Shown here in pieces: positions 57,881 through 64,000 of a stretch of DNA of 64,000 nucleotides. The notes below the pieces were generated by a model, which saw only the letters and a program-made list of their open reading frames with translations, was not told the origin of the DNA and made no database searches. Where the stretch lies: NCBI GenBank assembly GCA_019455065.1, contig JACFNC010000010.1, forward strand, positions 1 to 64,000, written 5' to 3'. Positions within the stretch are counted from its first letter, which is position 1. The number at the start of each line of letters is the position of its first letter. The DNA is from Rhodospirillales bacterium (GTDB lineage: Bacteria > Pseudomonadota > Alphaproteobacteria > Rhodospirillales > Magnetospirillaceae). The position numbers and the translations under genes are program-made.

Positions 57881-60175
57881 TCAAGCCATTGCCGCCGCCT
57901 CGGCCGCAAGGTCGGCGACGAAATCGACGATCAGCCGGTGGGTGGGACCGACGTCCTCGTTGACGATGCCGTGACGTTTCGAATCGACGTGGTGGAGCAT
58001 CTTCCGGTTGGCGCCCAGCTTGTCGAAGATGATCTGGGCGCTTTTCGGATCGACGACATGGTCGCCGGTGCTCTGGATCACGGTGACGGGGCAGCGCACC
58101 TCGGGCAGATGGGCCTCGACGTCATCGACCATGCGGCGCAGCTCGTACAGGCCGCGGATCGGGATGTTGCGGTAGTTGATCGCCGGATGCTCGGAGTCGT
58201 TGGTGCGGAACGGCATCACGCCCTCGTAGGAGGACAGCCAGCGCGTCAGCTCGTTGGCGCCATGCACCAGCGGCACCAGGATGAGGTTGCGGTTGCGGAA
58301 GCGCAGCGGCGCGCAGGCCGACACCACGCCGGCCAGTTTCTCGGGATGCTCGGCCGCGAGCCGCAAACCAAGGGCGCCGCCGCTGGAAAAGCCGACGATG
58401 GCGACGCGGGGAACCAGGCCGGCCATGATGCGATAGCCGCGGCGCACCGAGGCCATCCAGTCCGTCCACCGCCGCTCGCGCAGGTCCCAGGGCGAGGTGC
58501 CGTGGCCCTTCAGCCGCACCCCGATGACGGCGTGGCCTTGCGCCCACAGCTTCTCGCCCAGCGCCCGCAGTTCGGCCGGCGAGGCGAGGAAGCCGTGCAC
58601 CACGACCACCCCCAGGCCGCTGCCCTGGCCGTCCGGCAGCAAAAGATAGGGCTCGCCGCTCTCGGTGGCCGTCTCGGTGGCGTTGACGGCGGCATGGCGG
58701 GGCTTGGTGAAGCTGGCGCGGTCCCAGAGGAAGGACCGCGTTTCGTCGTCGTACAGATGGCGGGAAAGCTCTGCCTGGTCCAGCCCTTCGCCGGCCTCGC
58801 GCACCGCGCCGATCGCCTCGCGCACCGCCGCGATGGGCGCCACCTCGTTGGCGTAGACCGCAAGAGGATTTTCCAGTCGGATGGCATCGAAGCCGTGGTC
58901 CTGCTTCAGCTTGGGCAGGAACCGGTAGGCGGGGTCCTCACGCGCCACGAGACCGGCGGCCACGTTGGTGTCCATGAAGTGGCCGAGACCGGGACAATCG
59001 CCGTCCTCGACCAGTCCGCGATAGGCGTCGGGGTCGCGCAGGCTGCGGTGGAGATGGACGCCCGAGTCCGCCTGGACCCGCTTGATCAGGAGATAGAGGG
59101 CGAGATGGAACCGGCATTGGGCGACACGCTCGAAGCCGGCGCCGACGTAACCCAGCAGCAGCGGCGCGGCAAGGTGGCAAAGATTGACCGTGACCGCCGC
59201 GTACATGCCGTGCATGTAGTTGTCGCGGGTAACCAACGCCTTGGCCGCCAGACGCCGGGCGAGCAGGCGCTCGTCCCATCGCCGCGCCTCGCCCTTCAGG
59301 GCGAAAAGCCGGTCCACGCTCTCGGCCCGTGCGACCACGCGGCGCGCCAGCCAGCGGTCGAGCATCCCGAACAACCTGACGGACCGCACCGGCTCGCCCA
59401 GGCGGATGTCCATGTCGGTGTCCTTGAGCAGAATGTTGCCCTCGATCAGCGCCTCCTCGACGAACCGCCGGTCCATGCCCTGGGCGAACAGTTCCATTCC
59501 CCTGCGCAACAGGTTGTCGGTGATCCGGATCGGATAGAAGGTGATGTTGGCGGGCACGATCAGGGCCGGATGACGTGCCGCCGCCAGCAATTCGTCGGCG
59601 TCGTGCATGCCGAGGGCGCGCGCCCAGCGACGCAGCCGCTCGGCCTCGCCGCGCGCCTCGAGACCGAGCAGTCCGGTCTTGAGCACCTCCAGGGTCAGCG
59701 CCAGCACCGCGGCGCCGGTGTGGTGCTTGCGCCGCTCGTTCGCCGTTCTCGAGAAGATGCTGTAGCCGCCACGGGGATCGACGACGCGCCGATCCTTGAC
59801 CATGCCGCCCTCGGGAAAGACCACCACCTTGCGGCCGCGCAGAATCTCGCAGGCCAGGAAGGGCAGCAGCCCCGGCATGTCGTTGGGCACCGCGCCCAGG
59901 CTGTAGAGATAGGCGCCGAAGGCGTCTTCGGTGAAAAATTCCGCCGAGGCGATCGATCGGCAATAGGCGCCGGTCTGGTCGTAGATCAGGTATTGCGGAA
60001 TGAACGTCTCGAAGCGGGCGAAATGATTGAACAGGAAGATGTGGCCCGAACCGAGGTGGAACTCCTCGCTGTGCAGCTTGATGTTCACGCCAAGCATGCG
60101 CTTGACGGTCGAGAAGGCCCGCACCGACCATTTATAGGCCGATTCGCTGATCTGCAATTTCTGATCGGCGGTCAT
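57881..60175 (-). CDS. acyltransferase-alpha/beta hydrolase fusion protein
   Basis: The 764-residue chain joins two lipid enzymes. The N-terminal half (about 1-480) resembles glycerolipid acyltransferases, with NHFARFET (50-57; the usual NHxxxxD has Glu56 in place of Asp) and FPEGG (120-124). The C-terminal part (about 515-764) is an alpha/beta hydrolase with oxyanion segment VVHGFLASPAEL, nucleophile Ser598 (GFSSGG), Asp705 (STGDHVVDP) and His735 (DSKRHG), similar to monoacylglycerol lipases and carboxylesterases. Both active sites seem whole. It may remodel phospholipids or storage lipids by moving an acyl chain within one polypeptide. It lies 56 bases from the thioesterase. The function is inference. 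Confidence 0.8.
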   Translation of the reverse strand: MTADQKLQISESAYKWSVRAFSTVKRMLGVNIKLHSEEFHLGSGHIFLFNHFARFETFIPQYLIYDQTGAYCRSIASAEFFTEDAFGAYLYSLGAVPNDMPGLLPFLACEILRGRKVVVFPEGGMVKDRRVVDPRGGYSIFSRTANERRKHHTGAAVLALTLEVLKTGLLGLEARGEAERLRRWARALGMHDADELLAAARHPALIVPANITFYPIRITDNLLRRGMELFAQGMDRRFVEEALIEGNILLKDTDMDIRLGEPVRSVRLFGMLDRWLARRVVARAESVDRLFALKGEARRWDERLLARRLAAKALVTRDNYMHGMYAAVTVNLCHLAAPLLLGYVGAGFERVAQCRFHLALYLLIKRVQADSGVHLHRSLRDPDAYRGLVEDGDCPGLGHFMDTNVAAGLVAREDPAYRFLPKLKQDHGFDAIRLENPLAVYANEVAPIAAVREAIGAVREAGEGLDQAELSRHLYDDETRSFLWDRASFTKPRHAAVNATETATESGEPYLLLPDGQGSGLGVVVVHGFLASPAELRALGEKLWAQGHAVIGVRLKGHGTSPWDLRERRWTDWMASVRRGYRIMAGLVPRVAIVGFSSGGALGLRLAAEHPEKLAGVVSACAPLRFRNRNLILVPLVHGANELTRWLSSYEGVMPFRTNDSEHPAINYRNIPIRGLYELRRMVDDVEAHLPEVRCPVTVIQSTGDHVVDPKSAQIIFDKLGANRKMLHHVDSKRHGIVNEDVGPTHRLIVDFVADLAAEAAAMA

Positions 60176-60320
60176 TCAAAGGTGGCCCGGCGCAATCCCC
60201 GAGAACGATTATTACGCCAGCAAACCGGCCGCCACAAGGACGCCGGCGCAGCCCGTCCTTTCGCGACGGGGCGCACCGGCCTATGATGCGCCCTTGATCG
60301 TCTCTGGTGCGCAACGAGCG

Positions 60321-63008
60321 ATGAGCGTCCGTAATCTCCGGCACCTGTTCGAACCCGCCAGCGTCGCCGTCATCGGCGCCTCCAACCGGCCGCGCAGCGT
60401 CGGCGCGGTCATCATGCGCAACCTGCTGGCCGGCGCCTTCGAGGGGCCGATCATGCCGGTGCATCCCGCCTACCGCGCGGTGGCCGGCGTGCTCACCTAC
60501 CCGGACGTGGCCAGCCTGCCGATCACCCCCGATCTGGCGGTCGTCTGCACCCCGCCGGAGACGGTGCCCGGCATCGTCGAGGAGCTTGGCCGGCGCGGCG
60601 TGCGGGCCGCCGTCATCATCGCCGGCGGCCTGGAGCGGCGCACCGACGCCGAGGGCCGCACCCTGCGGCAGGCGATGATGAGCGCCGCCAAGACGCATGG
60701 AGTCAGCCTGCTGGGCACCAGCTCGCTCGGCCTGCTGGTGCCCAAGGTGAAGTTGAACGCCAGCTTCTCGCACGTCGAGGCGCTGCCCGGCAACGTCGCA
60801 TTCGTGTCGCAATCCGGCGCGCTGTGCACGGCAATTCTCGACTGGGCCCATCCCAAAGGCATCGGCTTCTCGCATTTCGTCTCGCTTGGCGATTGCGACG
60901 ACGTGGACTTCGGCGAAGTTCTGGACTACCTGGCCAACGACGTCGATACCCGCGCCATCCTGCTCTACATCGAATCGATCGGCGAGCGCCGCAACTTCAT
61001 GGCCGCCGCCCGCAGCGCCGCCCGCAACAAGCCGGTGCTGGCGATCAAGGCGGGGCGGGTGCCGGAAGCCAACGAGGACATCGAGGCGGCGGCCACCCAT
61101 TCCGGCGCCCTGGCCCGGGCCGACGAGGTCTTCGACGCCGCCCTGCGCCGCGCCGGCATCCTGCGCGTCGACAACATCGACGAGTTGTTCGCCGCGGTCG
61201 AGACCCTGGCGCGCGGGCGCACCGTGCGGGGGCCGCGTCTGGCGGTGATGGCCAACGGCGGCGGTGCCGGGGTGATGGCGATGGATGCGCTGATCGCCGG
61301 AGGAGTCGATCCCGCCCCGCTGTCGGCCGAGACCGTCGCCAAGCTCGACGCCATCCTGCCGGCCACCTGGACGCGCCGCAATCCGGTCGACGTGTTCGTT
61401 GATGCGTCCGGCCAGCGCTACGCCGACACCCTGAAGGTGCTGCTTGCCGACCGCCAGGTAGACGCCGTGCTGGCCATTCACGCGCCCACCGCCATCGCAT
61501 CCTCCGACGAGGCGGCTGAGGCGGTCATCGCCACCGCCAAGTCCCAGGGCAGCGGCAAGCTGCTGACGAGCTGGGTGGGAGCCGAAGCGGTGACCTCGGC
61601 GCGGCGCAGGTTCGCCGACGCCGGCATTCCCACCTATGAGACCCCAGGCCGCGCCGTCCGCGCCTTCCTGCACCTGCTCAACCACGGCAGGAACCAGGAG
61701 ATGCTGATGCAGACGCCGCCGTCGCTGCCGACCGAGTTCCGGCCGGCGACGGGCACCGTGCGCCTGATCGTCGAGCGCGCCCTCGACCAGAACGGCGGCG
61801 TCATGACCGAGCCCGATGCCAAGGCGGTGCTGGCCGCCTACGGCATCCCCGTGGTCGAGACCTCCATCGCCGCCGACGCCGCCGAGGCCGCGGCGATCGC
61901 CCGGCGGATCGGCTTTCCCATCGCCCTGACCATCCTGTCGCCGGACATCGCGCGCAAATGGGACGTCGGCGGCATCGCGCTCAACCTGGAGAGCCCGGCG
62001 GCGGTGCTGGCGGCGGCCGAGGGCATGCTGGGGCGCGTCCGCGAGCGCCGCCCCGGCGCCGCCATCCAGGGCTTTACCGTGCAGCGCATGGTGCCGCGCA
62101 CCAACGCCCGCCAGATCATCATCGGCGTGACCACCGACCCGCTGTTCGGCCCGGTGATCCTGTTCGGCGAGGGCGGCCGGGCGGTCGAGGTGATCCGCGA
62201 CCACGCCGTCGGCCTGCCGCCGCTCAACATGCCGCTGGCCCGCGACCTGATCTCGCGCACCCGCATCTGGAAGCTGCTGCACGCCTATCATGAACGCCCG
62301 GCGGCCGACATCGACGCCCTGTGCCTGACGCTGATCAAGGTGTCGCAGCTGGTCGTCGACATACCCGAGATCGTCGGACTGGACATCAACCCGCTGTTCG
62401 CCGACGACCGCGGCGTGATCGCCGTCGACGCCCACATGCAGGTGGCGCGCCCGGCCACCCGCGAAAGCCGCCTCGCCATCCTGCCCTATCCCAAGGCGCT
62501 GGAGGAGCCGGCGCGGCTGCGCGATGGCCGCCTGGTGCTGCTGCGCCCGATCCGGCCCGAGGACGAACCGGCGCACCACGCCCTGATTGCGCGCATGACC
62601 GCCGAGGACATCCGCTTCCGGTTCTTCAACTACGTGCGCGAACTGAAGCATTCGCAGATGGCGCGCCTGACCCAGATCGACTACGACCGCGAGATGGCGT
62701 TCATCGCCACCACCGAAGGCGAAAACGGACAGCAGGAAACGCTGGGCGTCGTGCGCACGGTCACGGACCCCGACAACATTTGCGCCGAATTCGCGGTGCT
62801 GGTGCGGTCCGACCTCAAGGGCCAGGGGCTGGGAACCCTCCTGATGGACAAGATGATCCGCTATTCCCGCAGCCGGAAGACGCAGGGCATCCGCGGCGAG
62901 GTATTGGCCGAGAATCAGGGCATGCTGGCGCTGGCGCAGCGACTGGGATTCGACGCCAAGACACTGCCCGGCGGCGACACCATCGAGGTTCGGCTGCGCC
63001 TCAACTGA
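60321..63008 (+). CDS. Pat-type acyl-CoA ligase (ADP-forming)/GNAT fusion
   Basis: The 895-residue protein has an N-terminal CoA-binding domain (FEPASVAVIGASNRPRSVG), a succinyl-CoA-ligase-like part (QSGALCTAILDWAHPKGIGF), an ATP-grasp domain and a C-terminal GNAT domain (FNYVRELKHSQMARLTQIDY, SDLKGQGLGTLLMDKMIRYS). This is the order in Pat/YfiQ protein lysine acetyltransferases that inactivate acetyl-CoA synthetases. The histidine normally phosphorylated in true ADP-forming ligases is not evident (the site reads SLGDCDDVDFGE), as in Pat proteins. Its targets may include the ligase at 23402. ATG 60321 has a weak ribosome site; TTG 60294 is in frame upstream. Confidence 0.85.
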   Translation: MSVRNLRHLFEPASVAVIGASNRPRSVGAVIMRNLLAGAFEGPIMPVHPAYRAVAGVLTYPDVASLPITPDLAVVCTPPETVPGIVEELGRRGVRAAVIIAGGLERRTDAEGRTLRQAMMSAAKTHGVSLLGTSSLGLLVPKVKLNASFSHVEALPGNVAFVSQSGALCTAILDWAHPKGIGFSHFVSLGDCDDVDFGEVLDYLANDVDTRAILLYIESIGERRNFMAAARSAARNKPVLAIKAGRVPEANEDIEAAATHSGALARADEVFDAALRRAGILRVDNIDELFAAVETLARGRTVRGPRLAVMANGGGAGVMAMDALIAGGVDPAPLSAETVAKLDAILPATWTRRNPVDVFVDASGQRYADTLKVLLADRQVDAVLAIHAPTAIASSDEAAEAVIATAKSQGSGKLLTSWVGAEAVTSARRRFADAGIPTYETPGRAVRAFLHLLNHGRNQEMLMQTPPSLPTEFRPATGTVRLIVERALDQNGGVMTEPDAKAVLAAYGIPVVETSIAADAAEAAAIARRIGFPIALTILSPDIARKWDVGGIALNLESPAAVLAAAEGMLGRVRERRPGAAIQGFTVQRMVPRTNARQIIIGVTTDPLFGPVILFGEGGRAVEVIRDHAVGLPPLNMPLARDLISRTRIWKLLHAYHERPAADIDALCLTLIKVSQLVVDIPEIVGLDINPLFADDRGVIAVDAHMQVARPATRESRLAILPYPKALEEPARLRDGRLVLLRPIRPEDEPAHHALIARMTAEDIRFRFFNYVRELKHSQMARLTQIDYDREMAFIATTEGENGQQETLGVVRTVTDPDNICAEFAVLVRSDLKGQGLGTLLMDKMIRYSRSRKTQGIRGEVLAENQGMLALAQRLGFDAKTLPGGDTIEVRLRLN

Positions 63009-63128
63009 GGCGCGAACTCAACTTCGGGCGCGCCGGATGCGTTGAATGCCCTAATCGAAGTATCGGCCAGTGCATTTATAATGAGTTCAAGCATGCGTAG
63101 CGGGCATGCCGAATGGGCGTGCGGCCAT

Positions 63129-63144
63129 TTGACGCATTGATCAA
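63129..63144 (+). promoter_or_regulatory. FNR/NnrR-like half sites upstream of nosR
   Basis: The stretch contains TTGA and TCAA half sites spaced 8 apart, and an embedded palindrome ATTGATCAAT (63136-63145). A standard FNR box has 6 bases between these tetrads, so it is not canonical. It lies about 74 bases before the nosR ATG, with a poor -10 (TAATCT, 63166-63171) at the right distance for an FNR-type promoter. Confidence 0.3.
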
Positions 63145-63217
63145 TAACCATCGCAGTTTTATGGCTAATCTCAAAGTTGCCGGCCGCGGGCCGGTTGCGC
63201 AGGACGACAACGGGGGT

Positions 63218-64000
63218 ATGGGTCGCGTGCACGGGCACTGTTCTAGGCGGCCGGCAAGGCTGGGATGCTGGGCGCTGTTGGCACTCGCCGCCCTGTGGCT
63301 CGGCTTGGCGCAGGCGCAAGCGCGAAGCTTCGGCGCCTACACCGCCGACGTCGGTCCGGCCGAGGTGTTTCCCGGCGCCGACCGTTTCGGCCGACCGGAG
63401 GGCGACCCGCCGGCGGTCGCCGCCTATCGGGGCCGCGAGCTGCTCGGCTACGTCTTCGAGACCAACGACATCGGCTATTCCGGCAAGCCGATCCGCATCC
63501 TCGTCGGCATGAACGCCGAAGGGACGATCGTCGGCGCCAAGGTCATCGAGCATCACGAGCCGATCCTCCTGGTGGGCATTCCCGAAGCACGGCTGTTCGG
63601 CTTCGTCGACAAATACGTGGGGCAACCCGTTCGTGGGCGTGACCGCCGCGACAAGGGCAAGGGCGACGTCGACATCATCAGCGGCGCCACCGTCACCGCC
63701 ATCGTCATCAACGAGGGCGTCACCCGGGCCGCCGTGCGGGTCGCACGGTCGCGCGGCCTCGCCGGCTTCACGGCTCCGCCGGCGCAGCCCGCCGGCCAGG
63801 TCGCCATCGCCGAGCCGCCTTTCGAGGGCCGGGACTGGCTGACGCTGGTCGGGGACGGCTCGGTACGCCGCCTGCACCTGTCCAACGCGCAGGTCGATGA
63901 GGCGTTCCGCAAGATCGGCGTCGGCAGCCCCGAGCCCTATGCTACGGCCGGCGCTCCGGAGGCAACCTTCATCGATCTGTACACCGGCCTGGCCTCGGTC
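63218..64000 (+). CDS. nosR: nitrous oxide reduction regulator/electron donor NosR (5' part)
   Basis: The gene is open for 261 codons to the window edge. It encodes a signal segment (LLALAALWLGLAQAQA), then the periplasmic FMN-binding domain with GYVFETNDIGYSGKPIRILV and the covalent flavin site SGATVT (Thr158). The following WLTLVGDGSVRRLHLSNAQV and the GLAS end are typical of NosR before its membrane helices. NosR donates electrons to and is needed for expression of N2O reductase. The ATG at 63218 has GGGGGT directly upstream; ATG 63161 in the same frame has no ribosome site. nosZDFYL probably follow beyond the edge. Confidence 0.9.
   Translation, partial: MGRVHGHCSRRPARLGCWALLALAALWLGLAQAQARSFGAYTADVGPAEVFPGADRFGRPEGDPPAVAAYRGRELLGYVFETNDIGYSGKPIRILVGMNAEGTIVGAKVIEHHEPILLVGIPEARLFGFVDKYVGQPVRGRDRRDKGKGDVDIISGATVTAIVINEGVTRAAVRVARSRGLAGFTAPPAQPAGQVAIAEPPFEGRDWLTLVGDGSVRRLHLSNAQVDEAFRKIGVGSPEPYATAGAPEATFIDLYTGLASV

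Noticed and set aside
63077-63082. TATAAT as the nosR -10 element
   Set aside because: No -35 or FNR-like site stands at the right distance upstream, and it is 135 bases from the start codon.

Overview
This is a GC-rich (roughly two thirds G+C), densely packed bacterial chromosome segment with many ATGA/GTGA stop-start overlaps. Gene content points to an alphaproteobacterium of the Rhodospirillales type. The evidence is an elongator tRNA-Met typical of that class, a complete ISC operon led by cysE and iscR, short palindromic repeats of the alphaproteobacterial kind, an alternative complex III, and the start of a nosR gene implying N2O respiration. The genus cannot be fixed from the sequence. 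No phage, insertion sequence, CRISPR array or rRNA was seen.

Layout, left to right. (1) 1-5.4 kb, minus strand: asparagine-synthetase-like amidotransferase, a DegT/DnrJ-type PLP aminotransferase, and the alpha and beta subunits of a TPP-dependent 2-oxoacid-dehydrogenase-like E1. This looks like an accessory sugar or small-molecule cluster that continues off the left edge. (2) 5.6-12.4 kb, minus strand: a seven-gene Mrp/Mbh-type cation/proton antiporter operon (E-F-G-[MbhD/MbhE/B]-C-[D-D fusion]-D-like), followed by an AI-2E-family permease. (3) 13.9-22.4 kb: two c-type cytochromes and a cytochrome-c-fused COX subunit II (plus strand) converge on a full alternative complex III operon actA-B-E-C-D-F (minus strand). 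This forms a quinol-to-cytochrome-c electron chain, but no COX subunit I is present in the window.

(4) 23.3-41.1 kb is the most unusual region. It holds an acetoacetyl-CoA-synthetase-like ligase. Next comes an operon encoding an ABC solute-binding protein, two proteins that together resemble a split PEP synthase (the phenylphosphate-synthase arrangement), a biotin carboxyl carrier, a biotin carboxylase, a pyruvate-carboxylase-type carboxyltransferase and a HAD phosphatase. It is followed by a MalT/AlkS-type ATP-dependent LuxR regulator, a medium-chain dehydrogenase, and the remaining HAAT-family (liv-type) ABC transporter genes. A 14-base motif (TCTTTRGATAGGTG) occurs upstream of all three transcription units, in the same orientation and 88-107 bases before each start codon. 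I infer one regulon for uptake, phosphorylation-assisted carboxylation and CoA activation of a ketone-like substrate. The pathway is a hypothesis; the genes and the motif are directly visible.

(5) 41.2-46.1 kb: NUDIX and metallo-beta-lactamase-fold hydrolases, a RES/Xre toxin-antitoxin pair, tRNA-Met with its own promoter and terminator, a 27-bp inverted repeat pair, mnmA and tenA. (6) 46.1-53.9 kb: the ISC iron-sulfur assembly operon in the order cysE-iscR-second cysteine desulfurase-iscS-iscU-iscA-hscB-hscA-fdx-iscX, with a strong promoter overlapped by an IscR type-1-like box. (7) 54-64 kb: housekeeping genes (alpha/beta hydrolase, anmK, tyrS, a YbgC-type thioesterase), an acyltransferase-hydrolase fusion, a Pat-type acyl-CoA ligase/GNAT fusion, and nosR running off the right edge.
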